The notes under the pieces: model-generated
The model's input: the letters and a program-made list of their open reading frames with translations, nothing else
What the model was told of the DNA's origin: nothing
Databases searched by the model: none
Made by a program: the position numbers and the translations under genes
Shown here: positions 41,694 to 49,929 of the stretch, one piece after another
Layout: the number at the start of each line of letters is the position of its first letter
Numbering within the stretch: the first letter of the stretch is position 1
Origin: JBCAXA01 sp038749025
GTDB lineage: Bacteria > Pseudomonadota > Gammaproteobacteria > Steroidobacterales > Woeseiaceae
Direction: 5' to 3'
Length of the DNA: 64,000 bases
Assembly: GCA_038749025.1 (NCBI GenBank)
Contig: JBCDIL010000017.1
Span: 1-64,000 of the forward strand

Positions 41694-42080
41694 ATGGCCG
41701 ACCCGCCGCAGAGCCTGACACTAAAGCGTGGCTCGCGTGTTCTGGTGGTCGATTTCGGTGCCGAGCGCCGCTACGAATTGCCTTTCGAGCTGCTGCGTGT
41801 GCTGTCACCGTCAGCCGAGGTGCGCGGTCATGGCCCCGGCCAGGAAACGTTGCCGGTCGGTAAGGAAGACGTCAGCATCGTTCGTATTGAACCGGTCGGC
41901 CACTATGCAGTTCGACTGGTATTCGACGACGGTCACAACACAGGCTTGTACACATGGGCCTATCTTGCGGAACTAGGTGCGACAAAGGCTGAGAAGTGGC
42001 AAGCCTACCTCGACCGCTTAGGTGCGGAAGGGTATGCTCGCAAGCCCTCAATTAGCGACGCTAGTGAGAGCAGCGAGTGA
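41694..42080 (+). CDS. DUF971-family protein
   Basis: 128 residues from the ATG at 41694. LKRGSRVLVVDFGAERRYEL then PFELLRVLSPSAEVRGHGPG and FDDGHNTGLYTWAYLAELG are characteristic of DUF971 (GBBH-like fold, related to the N-terminal domain of gamma-butyrobetaine hydroxylase). The longer frame from 41604 overlaps slyX. An alternative TTG at 41676 would add six residues. Often beside ubiE-ubiJ-ubiB, as here; its stop overlaps the ubiE start. Confidence 0.9.
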   Translation: MADPPQSLTLKRGSRVLVVDFGAERRYELPFELLRVLSPSAEVRGHGPGQETLPVGKEDVSIVRIEPVGHYAVRLVFDDGHNTGLYTWAYLAELGATKAEKWQAYLDRLGAEGYARKPSISDASESSE

Positions 42081-42847
42081 GCGAGTCCCGCACCGACAAA
42101 GACAAGGCGAACACACATTTCGGCTACCAAACGGTTCCAACCGGCGAAAAAGCCAATTTGGTCCGCGGCGTTTTCGATTCAGTGGCCGATCGCTACGATG
42201 TTATGAACGACCTGATGTCGGGCGGTATTCATCGATTGTGGAAACGTTTCACGATCGGCGAGGCGGCGGTTCGTGAGGGCTACCGCGTGCTCGATCTCGC
42301 TGGCGGTACCGGCGATCTAGCAGCAAGCTTTGCCAAGCGCTGTGGCAAATCAGGCCACATAGTTTTAGCTGACATCAACCATGCGATGCTTGCAGTCGGG
42401 CGCGATCGGTTGCTAGACGCCGGTCATATGGCAAACCTGTCGATCGTTCAAGCCGATGCCGAACACCTGCCCTTCGCCGATAAGCGTTTCGATGTCGTTA
42501 CGATCGCGTTTGGTTTGCGGAACGTAACCAACAAAGCGGCGGCGCTTGCCGAGATGCATCGCGTCCTCAAGCCTGGCGGCAAGTGTTTGATATTGGAATT
42601 CTCGCAGCCGCACGACGCGCTGCGCCCAGCGTACGATCTGTACTCGTTTAACGTTTTGCCCTGGCTCGGCCAACGGATCGCCGGCGACCCGGACAGCTAT
42701 CGCTATCTCGCCGAATCCATCCGCATGCACCCCGATCAAGAAACGCTGCTGCAGATGCTCGGCGATGCGGGCTTTGAGCACAGCCGCTATCACAACCTAA
42801 CCGGTGGCATCGCGGCGTTGCACGTCGGTTTCCGCTGCGCGGTTTAG
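42077..42847 (+). CDS. ubiE: Ubiquinone/menaquinone C-methyltransferase UbiE
   Basis: 256-residue SAM-dependent methyltransferase for the C-methylation step of coenzyme Q. FGYQTVPTGEKANLVRGVFD and SVADRYDVMNDLMSGGIHRL are the family start; VLDLAGGTGDLAASFAKRCG binds SAM; VTIAFGLRNVTNKAAAL and LEFSQPHDALRPAYDLYSF follow. GTG start overlapping DUF971. It heads the standard ubiE-ubiJ-ubiB set. Confidence 0.96.
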   Translation: MSESRTDKDKANTHFGYQTVPTGEKANLVRGVFDSVADRYDVMNDLMSGGIHRLWKRFTIGEAAVREGYRVLDLAGGTGDLAASFAKRCGKSGHIVLADINHAMLAVGRDRLLDAGHMANLSIVQADAEHLPFADKRFDVVTIAFGLRNVTNKAAALAEMHRVLKPGGKCLILEFSQPHDALRPAYDLYSFNVLPWLGQRIAGDPDSYRYLAESIRMHPDQETLLQMLGDAGFEHSRYHNLTGGIAALHVGFRCAV

Positions 42848-42859
42848 CCAGCGACGTCA

Positions 42860-43462
42860 ATGGCATTACTAGAGACATTGCTGTCGCCGGCATTGGCGCC
42901 GCTGAATCGGCAACTACGCCAAAGCGATGCTGCACTCGACTTGGCCAACCAGTTGGCAGGTCAGCAACTCGCTGTGCGCTTGCGCGATAGCGCGCTAGCG
43001 GTGGGACTGGCCATCGACCCAGACGGCCTGCGGCTCAGTGACGTCAGTGAACCGGATCTCATTATTGAGGGGTCGATTCCCGGGCTGTTGCGCTTGCTGG
43101 GGCCCGATTCGCGTGCGGCGATTCGTGACGGCAGCGTAACGGTGATCGGCGACGTTGAAGTGGCCGGTCAAATCCAGGACCTACTCGCATTGGGTCGGCC
43201 CGACGTCGGCGACGAACTAAGCCGGCTGGTCGGCGATGATGCCGCGAGTGGCATTGTCGATGCGGTAACAAGGCTCCGCGAATTCGGCCGGGAGCGGTTA
43301 AAAAACGTCGGCGAGCAACTCGCCGAGCGGGTCGCTGAACGCCAAGACCTGCCGCGCAGCGACGAGATGGCCGATTTCGTTGGCGACGTCCGCGCGTTGC
43401 GCGATCGCACAGCGCGGCTGGCGGCTTCGATCGAACAGCTGCAAAAACGCCGCGAGCGCTAA
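42860..43462 (+). CDS. ubiJ: Ubiquinone biosynthesis accessory factor UbiJ
   Basis: 200 residues. An SCP2-like lipid-binding domain fills residues 15-115 (LAGQQLAVRLRDSALAVGLA, ADLIIEGSIPGLL-type core), followed by a helical, charged tail (REFGRERLKNVGEQLAERVA, RTARLAASIEQLQKRRER). UbiJ binds coenzyme Q intermediates in the soluble Ubi complex together with UbiK, whose gene is at 26589. Placed between ubiE and ubiB with gaps of 12 and 3 bases. Confidence 0.93.
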   Translation: MALLETLLSPALAPLNRQLRQSDAALDLANQLAGQQLAVRLRDSALAVGLAIDPDGLRLSDVSEPDLIIEGSIPGLLRLLGPDSRAAIRDGSVTVIGDVEVAGQIQDLLALGRPDVGDELSRLVGDDAASGIVDAVTRLREFGRERLKNVGEQLAERVAERQDLPRSDEMADFVGDVRALRDRTARLAASIEQLQKRRER

Positions 43463-43465
43463 GTC

Positions 43466-45094
43466 ATGCTCAGTTTGCGCCAATTCCTGCGGCTGCTCAG
43501 CATTCAACGAACGCTGGTTCGCTACGGTCTCGACGAGTTCATCCCAACCGCTCGTTTCTTACGACCGTTGCGGTTTGCCTTCTACTTACTGCCGGGTAAG
43601 CGCCAATCGGATGCGCCGCGCGGTGAGCGTCTGCGATTAGCACTGGAAGAGCTTGGTCCGATATTCGTTAAGTTTGGGCAGGCCCTGTCGACCCGTCGCG
43701 ATTTGTTGCCGCCCGATATTTCCGCCGAACTCGCGTTGTTGCAAGATCAGGTGCCGGCCTTCGATTCGGCAACGGCGGTCAATATTCTGCGCGAAGCCTG
43801 GGGGGCGGAACCGACCGATGTCCTGGCCGAATTCGACCCACAACCGCTGGCGGCCGCGTCAATCGCCCAAGTACACGCTGGCAAGCTCGGCGACGGCCGT
43901 GATGTTGTCGTCAAGCTGTTACGGCCGAACATGCGCGCGATGATCGAACGCGATGTCGACTTGCTGCACGGCATGGCGTCACTCGCGCAACGCTATTGGC
44001 GTGAAGCTCCGCGCGTGCGTCCCATTGAGATCGTCGAGGAATACGAGAAAACGATCCTCGATGAGTTGGATTTGATGCGCGAAGCGGCGAACGCCGCGCA
44101 GCTCAAGCGTAACTTTGATGGCTCCGATCTGCTGTACGTGCCCGAGGTCTACTTTGACCATTGCCGTCGCAATGTCATGGTCATGGAACGTATCTACGGT
44201 GTACCGATTAGCGATATCGAAACACTGAAACAGGCCGGAACGAACTTTCGGCGCTTAGCCGCCAACGGGGTTGAGATCTTTTTCACCCAGGTTTTCCGGC
44301 ACAACTTCTTCCACGCCGATATGCACCCGGGCAATATTTTTGTGCAAATCGATAACCCGGAGTTTCCGCGCTACGCCGCCGTCGACTTTGGGATTGTAGG
44401 CACACTCGATCCAATCGATCAGAACTATCTGGCCGGCAACTTCCTCGCTTTTTTTGATCGCGACTATTACCGGGTCGCCAAACTGCACGTCGACTCCGGT
44501 TGGGTTCCGCGCGATACCCGTGTTGACGAGCTGGAAGGTGCCGTGCGCACGGTTTGCGAACCGATCTTCAACAAGCCGCTATCAGAAATCAGTTTCGGTC
44601 AGGTGTTGCTGCGACTCTTCGAAACGGCGCGGCGCTTCAACATGAACGTCCAGCCGCAATTGATTCTGCTGCAGAAGACTTTGCTCAACATCGAGGGACT
44701 GGGGCGCGATCTGTACCCGGAGCTCGATTTGTGGGAGACCGCGCAGCCGATTCTGCGCGAGTGGATGACCGAGCGCCTTGGCGGCCGCGCCGCATTGCGA
44801 GAGCTGCGCAGTCAATGGCCCGATCTTCAGGAGGCACTGCGCGAAATGCCCGGCGTCGTCAAGCGCCTCGCCGATTCGAGCGAGAGCGGCCGCCTGAAAT
44901 TGACCATGGAATCGGATGAGTTGACGGCGTTGCGCCGTGAATGGAACGAAAGCGCCCGTCGCCAACGGCAATTCAACCTAGGCATGATGAGCGCGGGTGG
45001 CGGTGTTGCGCTGCTGGCGTTAACCAGCTTCGCTTGGGTAGGCGGTGCAGTCGTTGCCGCCGGGGTCGTCGCCATGCTGTGGTCTAGCCGCTGA
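43466..45094 (+). CDS. ubiB: UbiB-family atypical kinase
   Basis: 542-residue membrane-associated protein. The KxGQ motif is in GPIFVKFGQALSTRRDLLPP; the alanine-rich nucleotide loop is LAAASIAQVHAG; the ExD-type motif lies in KTILDELDLMREAANA; HADMHPGNIFV and VDFGIVGTLD give the catalytic-loop and metal residues. Two helices close the C-terminus. UbiB is an ATPase needed for coenzyme Q production. Ends the ubiE-ubiJ-ubiB unit. Confidence 0.95.
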   Translation: MLSLRQFLRLLSIQRTLVRYGLDEFIPTARFLRPLRFAFYLLPGKRQSDAPRGERLRLALEELGPIFVKFGQALSTRRDLLPPDISAELALLQDQVPAFDSATAVNILREAWGAEPTDVLAEFDPQPLAAASIAQVHAGKLGDGRDVVVKLLRPNMRAMIERDVDLLHGMASLAQRYWREAPRVRPIEIVEEYEKTILDELDLMREAANAAQLKRNFDGSDLLYVPEVYFDHCRRNVMVMERIYGVPISDIETLKQAGTNFRRLAANGVEIFFTQVFRHNFFHADMHPGNIFVQIDNPEFPRYAAVDFGIVGTLDPIDQNYLAGNFLAFFDRDYYRVAKLHVDSGWVPRDTRVDELEGAVRTVCEPIFNKPLSEISFGQVLLRLFETARRFNMNVQPQLILLQKTLLNIEGLGRDLYPELDLWETAQPILREWMTERLGGRAALRELRSQWPDLQEALREMPGVVKRLADSSESGRLKLTMESDELTALRREWNESARRQRQFNLGMMSAGGGVALLALTSFAWVGGAVVAAGVVAMLWSSR

Positions 45095-45105
45095 GCCGAC
45101 TTTAG

Positions 45106-45735
45106 TTAGTGTAATTGTGCAATAGCCCGGTCGGCATCACGGCGATGCCGGCGTAATAACGCCTCGGCCGCTTCGCGCTTCGCGGCGAGCGTTGCAAGAC
45201 GCTGATCGACACGGCCGAGCTCTGACTCCAAACGACGAACATCGCCGAGACTGGCGGTGTAGGCCATGCTTCCGGAAGCGCTAGTGGTCAGCGTTTGTTG
45301 CGCCGCCAGCAGCGAACCGTTCACCGACTTACGCAATTTTTGCTGGACGGCTTGTTCCGCTGCGATGCGTGCCAGATCCACGCGCAACGCGCGTTGTTCC
45401 AGGCCGATGGCATGGGCTTTTTGTGCCGCCGGTGAGGGCCGACCGACGCAATAGTCGCCGATGTCTTCGCCGTCGACACCTCGTTCGAAAGCATTGCGCG
45501 GATTGCAATACCGTTCTAAGCCTGCCGCCAGTCCGGCGGCGTAGTGCTTCTCAGCGGTGGGATTAGGGTCAAGATCGCAGGTGGCGGCATGATGGTCGAC
45601 CGCCACCAGTGTTCCGCGCCGACCGTCATCCTCGCCGAGGCCGTACCAGTCCCCTCGCTCGCAAGGCGAATTGGCAGCACAAGCACCCAACCAGACGACC
45701 GGTGCCAGTACCGTCGTAATCTGCAACGAACGCAT
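45106..45735 (-). CDS. DUF2799-domain lipoprotein
   Basis: 209 residues from the ATG at 45735, preceded by AGGGAGA; the frame is open to 45996 but that part is unlikely. A lipoprotein signal ends at the cysteine of VVWLGACAANS. The DUF2799 pattern follows: DWYGLGEDDGRRG, then KHYAAGLAAGLERYCNPRNA, FERGVDGEDIGDYCVGRP. The C-terminal third is a coiled coil (DVRRLESELGRVDQRLATLA). Envelope protein of unknown function. Convergent with ubiB, 11 bases apart. Confidence 0.87.
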   Translation of the reverse strand: MRSLQITTVLAPVVWLGACAANSPCERGDWYGLGEDDGRRGTLVAVDHHAATCDLDPNPTAEKHYAAGLAAGLERYCNPRNAFERGVDGEDIGDYCVGRPSPAAQKAHAIGLEQRALRVDLARIAAEQAVQQKLRKSVNGSLLAAQQTLTTSASGSMAYTASLGDVRRLESELGRVDQRLATLAAKREAAEALLRRHRRDADRAIAQLH

Positions 45736-45833
45736 ATCGCTCTCCCTTAGTGGGAAGCGTAGCGTGGCGAATTCGGCAAAACTGTGGACTGGTTCACACT
45801 CGCCCAGCCTGTCACAGAACGGTAGCCGCGAAG

Positions 45834-46736
45834 TTAGCTGGCGGACTGGGGGTCGGCGGTGTTCGCGGGCAGCGCGTTTGCCGCCTTGGCGCGACTTTCC
45901 GCCCAGCTCGGGTGAGCAAACAGTGTTTTCCACAACTCGTTGAATGAGCTCGCCCGTCGAATGTCGCGAACTAGGCCGGGTACCTCGGAAAACCAAACGA
46001 TCAACGGATTAACGCTGTCGAATGAGCGCTTCAGGCCGAAGCGCGGCGTCTCTTCCTCGGCTTGGTACGTACCGAAGAGTCGGTCCCAAATGATGAGAAT
46101 GCCACCGTAGTTTTTATCGAGGTATTTATCGTCACAGCCATGGTGGACCCGGTGGTTCGATGGCGTATTAAAGACTCCATCGAGAACACCAAGGCGACCG
46201 ATAAGCTCAGTATGAATCCATGTCTGATAAGCCAGCACCACGACGATACCGAAGAACACCAGCTCGGCAGGAAAGCCGACGAAGACGAGCGGCAGGTGAA
46301 CCAACGCGGATACAACGCCTTCGAACGGTCCGAACCGAACGCCGACGGCGATGTTCATATATCGCGACGAGTGATGCACGGCGTGCTGCGTCCACAGCAG
46401 GCGTATCTCGTGGGCGAAGCGGTGCTCCCAGTAGTACAGAAAGTCGCAGGCGATAACGGCGGCGATGACCGTGAAGACGTTGATGTCGAATGTCCAGCTG
46501 ACCACCGTGTCGGCGACAACAACATAGCCGACGTAGGCCAACCCAAGGACGAGAATCTCGACAACGAGATACGGCACTTGAGTCGAAACACTGGCAATCG
46601 CATCGAGAACTGGGCCTTTACTGAGGCGGCGGGACCAGAGCGCAGCGAGGATCTCGACCGCCAGAATCAACAATCCGATCAAGAAAAACGTGTTATCGAT
46701 AGCGCTTTGTAGCGCTTCGAGGACAACAGCGGTCAT
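45834..46736 (-). CDS. Sterol desaturase/fatty acid hydroxylase-superfamily membrane protein
   Basis: 300 residues from the ATG at 46736, which overlaps the upstream tetR stop (ATGA). Four or more membrane helices plus the di-iron histidine boxes: HRFAHEIRLLWTQHAVHHSS and HRVHHGCDDKYLDKNYGG, then IIWDRLFGTYQ. Such enzymes hydroxylate or desaturate lipids using O2. The coupling to tetR suggests regulation by a lipid-like ligand. Substrate not readable. Confidence 0.92.
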   Translation of the reverse strand: MTAVVLEALQSAIDNTFFLIGLLILAVEILAALWSRRLSKGPVLDAIASVSTQVPYLVVEILVLGLAYVGYVVVADTVVSWTFDINVFTVIAAVIACDFLYYWEHRFAHEIRLLWTQHAVHHSSRYMNIAVGVRFGPFEGVVSALVHLPLVFVGFPAELVFFGIVVVLAYQTWIHTELIGRLGVLDGVFNTPSNHRVHHGCDDKYLDKNYGGILIIWDRLFGTYQAEEETPRFGLKRSFDSVNPLIVWFSEVPGLVRDIRRASSFNELWKTLFAHPSWAESRAKAANALPANTADPQSAS

Positions 46737-47287
46737 TGTGACGCTCCGACGCCGTGGGCGAATGTTTGCCAAGCCGCATCGGCCGCTTGCGTCGGTACCA
46801 GCTCTTGCTCACGAACGGCTTCCCAAGCGGCGTACAACAAGTAATCGTAGGCACGAATAACCCAAACGGTGGGCAGCGAGGGGGCGATATGGCCGTCACT
46901 TTTGGCCGCGTCGACCAAATCGACCATCTCCCGCTGTTGGCGCTCGAACTCGGCCTGCACAGTCGCGTCGGTAATCACCGCTTCGTGGGCAAGAAAACCG
47001 TGTCGGTCGCCGAGTGGGATCAACGCCAGTAAGCAATCTTTGAGCGTCGCGAAGGCCGATACCGAATGCTGACAAGCGACGTCAACGGCAGCATCCATTT
47101 CTGCAATGGCTTGTGTTGCGAGCCTCTGGACGAGTAGTTCCCGCGATGGAAAGTAGCGATGTAAGGTCGCGCGAGTAACGCCAGCGGCTGCGGCTACGTC
47201 GGCGAGATTGGCACCGGGATTGCGACTGAAGACCTGAAAGCCAGCGTCCAAAAGCGCATCGACGGTCGTTTGCGATGATGTAGTCAT
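46733..47287 (-). CDS. TetR-family regulator of the lipid-hydroxylase operon
   Basis: 184 residues from the ATG at 47287 (MTTSSQTTVDALLDAGFQVF). The helix-turn-helix is NLADVAAAAGVTRATLHRYF, followed by PSRELLVQRL. An ATG at 47305 in the same frame would add six residues encoded by the operator itself. The gene is followed by the sterol-desaturase-like gene with a four-base overlap, and the operator/promoter lies directly on its start, so autoregulation of the pair is likely. Confidence 0.9.
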   Translation of the reverse strand: MTTSSQTTVDALLDAGFQVFSRNPGANLADVAAAAGVTRATLHRYFPSRELLVQRLATQAIAEMDAAVDVACQHSVSAFATLKDCLLALIPLGDRHGFLAHEAVITDATVQAEFERQQREMVDLVDAAKSDGHIAPSLPTVWVIRAYDYLLYAAWEAVREQELVPTQAADAAWQTFAHGVGASQ

Positions 47288-47305
47288 GAGACTATTTTGT
47301 CTCAT
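47286..47305. promoter_or_regulatory. Inverted-repeat operator at the tetR start
   Basis: ATGAGAC-6-GTCTCAT is a perfect 7-base dyad of 20 bases in total. It covers the presumed -10 box and the first bases of the tetR start codon at 47287. Size and placement are those of TetR-family autoregulatory operators. Confidence 0.7.
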
Positions 47306-47323
47306 TCTTTACATTTTTGTCAA
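47294..47323 (-). promoter_or_regulatory. Promoter of the tetR/sterol-desaturase operon
   Basis: A perfect -35 TTGACA (47323-47318) and a -10 CAAAAT (47299-47294, four of six) are 18 bases apart. The start of transcription would fall at about 47287, the A of the tetR ATG, so the mRNA may be leaderless. No Shine-Dalgarno precedes that ATG, which agrees. Confidence 0.55.
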
Positions 47324-47369
47324 CTTAATCAGGAAATAACCTGTCTCTGAATGCCTAAGTCACTGTTTT

Positions 47370-48749
47370 TTAGGGTAACGGTGCCGTGACATCGCCAATT
47401 TGCACGTCAACTTGTCCCGCCGTATCGCTGTCGAAAACGTAGACTTCGTAAACACGACCGCGTAGCCAGGTTACCGGGATAGGTCCACCAACGATCGTTG
47501 TATCGATCGTATCGGCGTCGTTGTCGTTCTCCACAAACGTCAGCTCGAAGTCGCCTTCCTGCAGCAACGAGGTCAACTCGAAGCCGGAAACCGGCAGCTG
47601 CGACTGCAACGGGTTGATGTCATCGTCAGTGATGTCAGTGCCCGGAGCCGTCAGGTAAACATCGAGCAGTGGGAACGTGGCCGCCGCGTTGCGAATACGA
47701 AAACGCGCACGGGATGAAATGCCCCGATTATCCTCGGCGTAGACCGCCGTCGTTACCGACCCGGTTGGCCCAGCGATGACTTGGGTCTGGAAGGCACCGT
47801 TCACCAGGGCCGGCGTTACGTCAGACTCGATAACGCCGGTATTACCCGCGGGCGTCACCTGCAACTGCGTTTGCCCGCCCGCTACATCGACGTAATCGGT
47901 AATGCCTCGCGCCGCCACGTTACCGTGCACGGGCGCGCCAAAATCAGCGTTTGCATAGACGTCGACCGGCCCGATCGTTACCGCGCCATTGACGAGGCGC
48001 AGCGACGATGTCGCGCTGGAATCTTCAAATAGCACCGGCGTCGCACTGGTGCGGTTTAACGCGTTGGCCCGCAACGGGGAGCGAGTCGTGCCGGCACCCG
48101 CCAAGATAGCGATCACCGAACTCTCCGCGTCGGTCGGCGAAAACACCGGCGTCTGATACAACACGGTTATCGGGTCACCCACCGGAGTAGCCGTCACGCG
48201 ATACTGACCAGCGGCCAGCAAAAACGGTGTGCCGATCTCTTTAAACGCCAGCGTCTCGCGAGGGGTCGCGGCCATCAGGTCCGCACCGTCCGCTTCGATA
48301 TAGATATCGACCGGCGCTGCCCCTCGAGCCGCGTGCAACAGCACGATCTCGGTATTGCCTGTCTCGACTTCGGTTAGCGGTAACTCGTACTGAGTGAACG
48401 CGGGTTCCGGGCCATCGTCAAAGAGCACCAATAACAACTCATTGGGGGCCGTCACTCGGCGCTCTTCGGAGATGATGCGGATCAAGCCGGTCGGTGTATC
48501 GGGGTTCGCGATCTCGGCATTGATCGTGTACGGGCCTTCATCGGCAACGAAGGTGGCACTCGACCCACCGTATCCAAAAGCACCTTGGGTGAACTCGACC
48601 GTCAGAAAGTCAACGGAACCAACGGAGGGCGCTGCGTGGATAAAACGAATAGCGCCATCGGGTGGATCTTCAGGCGTATTGCCGGTGCAGGCACCGACAA
48701 GTGCTGCGGCGCCAAGGACAAATGCAAAACGGAAATTCGGGTCGAACAT
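47370..48749 (-). CDS. DUF4397-domain lipoprotein
   Basis: 459 residues with a lipoprotein signal (FVLGAAALVGACTG, cysteine at 21). It has two DUF4397 units of about 200 residues: the first around IRFIHAAPSVGSVDFLTV and VLLHAARGAAPVDIYIEADG, the second around LRLVNGAVTIGPVDVYANAD and FRIRNAAATFPLLDVYLTAP. These beta-sandwich domains occur in surface-exposed proteins; no enzymatic motif is seen. Its promoter is not clear. Function unknown. Confidence 0.9.
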   Translation of the reverse strand: MFDPNFRFAFVLGAAALVGACTGNTPEDPPDGAIRFIHAAPSVGSVDFLTVEFTQGAFGYGGSSATFVADEGPYTINAEIANPDTPTGLIRIISEERRVTAPNELLLVLFDDGPEPAFTQYELPLTEVETGNTEIVLLHAARGAAPVDIYIEADGADLMAATPRETLAFKEIGTPFLLAAGQYRVTATPVGDPITVLYQTPVFSPTDAESSVIAILAGAGTTRSPLRANALNRTSATPVLFEDSSATSSLRLVNGAVTIGPVDVYANADFGAPVHGNVAARGITDYVDVAGGQTQLQVTPAGNTGVIESDVTPALVNGAFQTQVIAGPTGSVTTAVYAEDNRGISSRARFRIRNAAATFPLLDVYLTAPGTDITDDDINPLQSQLPVSGFELTSLLQEGDFELTFVENDNDADTIDTTIVGGPIPVTWLRGRVYEVYVFDSDTAGQVDVQIGDVTAPLP

Positions 48750-48818
48750 AAGACTGGGCTGCCGCCGAGGTAAGTCATCAATTGTACCTCGAAGTCGACC
48801 GCCGGCGCGGCGGCAAGT

Positions 48819-49154
48819 TCACGCCGGTGCGCTGGCCCCGCAGTTCCAGCAGAGGTGAAACTGCGCTTCGTTGTCGCTGCCGCAATGCTCACATCGCCAC
48901 GCGGGGCCGCTAGGCGTGCCGCCAGCAATGTAATCGGCGACGAGTTGTGTTGCCTTTGTAACGTCAGCCACGTTGATCAACCAAAGCTCTGGCCACGCCG
49001 AAATAGGCGGCAGCTCACCGGCGATTGAGCCAAGGTGCTCGTTACGCAGTTCCGTTTCTATCCCTGCCGCTGCCAATACGTTTCTTACCAGTGCAACCTG
49101 AGTCAGCGTCTCTGCCGAGTAAACGCGCAGCGGTTGCTCTCGGTCGTTAAACAC
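48819..49154 (-). CDS. DUF2007-type protein with C-terminal zinc ribbon
   Basis: 111 residues from the GTG at 49154, which lies eight bases inside trpA. Residues 8-85 fit the DUF2007 (putative signal-transducing) fold: LRVYSAETLTQVALVRNVLA, AAGIETELRNEHL, ELWLINVADVTKATQLVADY. The end WRCEHCGSDNEAQFHLCWNC is a four-cysteine zinc ribbon. It would be the last cistron of the trp transcript. No role in tryptophan synthesis is known; the link may be only positional. Confidence 0.82.
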   Translation of the reverse strand: MFNDREQPLRVYSAETLTQVALVRNVLAAAGIETELRNEHLGSIAGELPPISAWPELWLINVADVTKATQLVADYIAGGTPSGPAWRCEHCGSDNEAQFHLCWNCGASAPA

Positions 49155-49929
49155 GGGTGGCGCGTAAACCCGCGAGAAACGCACCGATATCGTCGCCGCG
49201 CTCCTGCGCCTCGATGAGCGCTGAACCAACGACGGCACCGTTGACGTGCTGTCCGACGGCCGCGACGTCGGTCGATGCGCGAATCCCAAAACCGGCGCAT
49301 ACCGGCTTCTCGCCCGCAACGCGCATCAGTCGGGCGAGGTAATCGGTGGTCTCAGCCGGTAGACCGTTGGCGCCACCGGTAATACCACGCACAGTCACGG
49401 CGTAAACGAAACCGTCGCTCGCGGCGACCAATTCATGTTGCCGCTGCTCCGGGGTTGCGGGAGTCACCAGTTGGATCAACGCGAGGCCTGCATCACGAAA
49501 CGCCGCGTGCACTGGGGCCGATTCTTCCAGCGGCAGATCCGGGACGATGAACCCGGCGACACCCGCTGCCGCGGCTACCTCGCCCAACGGCTCAAGCCCG
49601 TACGCTAGCAGCGGGTTCAGGTAGGACATCAACACGATCGGCGCCGTGACTCGGTCACCGAGTTCGCCGAGCGACGCCAATATCCACGTCAGGCTCGCAC
49701 CGTTCGCGATCGCATGATGGCTCGAGCGCTGAATCGTCGGTCCGTCGGCCATCGGGTCGCTGAACGGCACACCGATCTCAACCACATCGGCACGCTCAGT
49801 GATGGTAAGCAACGTCTCTGCGAACGCCTCGCAGGACGGGTAGCCGGCCGTGAAGAACGGGACCAACGCCGTTTCACCCCGTTCGTTCGCCGCGTTGATC
49901 GCGGCGCTGATTCGTTCCGCCCCAGTCAC
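49147..49929 (-). CDS. trpA: Tryptophan synthase alpha subunit
   Basis: 260-residue TIM-barrel enzyme that cleaves indole-3-glycerol phosphate to indole. LVPFFTAGYPSCEAFAETLL, VVEIGVPFSDPMADGPTIQ with the catalytic glutamate and aspartate regions, GVAGFIVPDLPLEES, FVYAVTVRGITGGANGLP, PVCAGFGIRASTDVAAV are all family motifs. It overlaps trpB by four bases and contains the start of the zinc-ribbon gene at its end. Confidence 0.96.
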   Translation of the reverse strand: MTGAERISAAINAANERGETALVPFFTAGYPSCEAFAETLLTITERADVVEIGVPFSDPMADGPTIQRSSHHAIANGASLTWILASLGELGDRVTAPIVLMSYLNPLLAYGLEPLGEVAAAAGVAGFIVPDLPLEESAPVHAAFRDAGLALIQLVTPATPEQRQHELVAASDGFVYAVTVRGITGGANGLPAETTDYLARLMRVAGEKPVCAGFGIRASTDVAAVGQHVNGAVVGSALIEAQERGDDIGAFLAGLRATRV

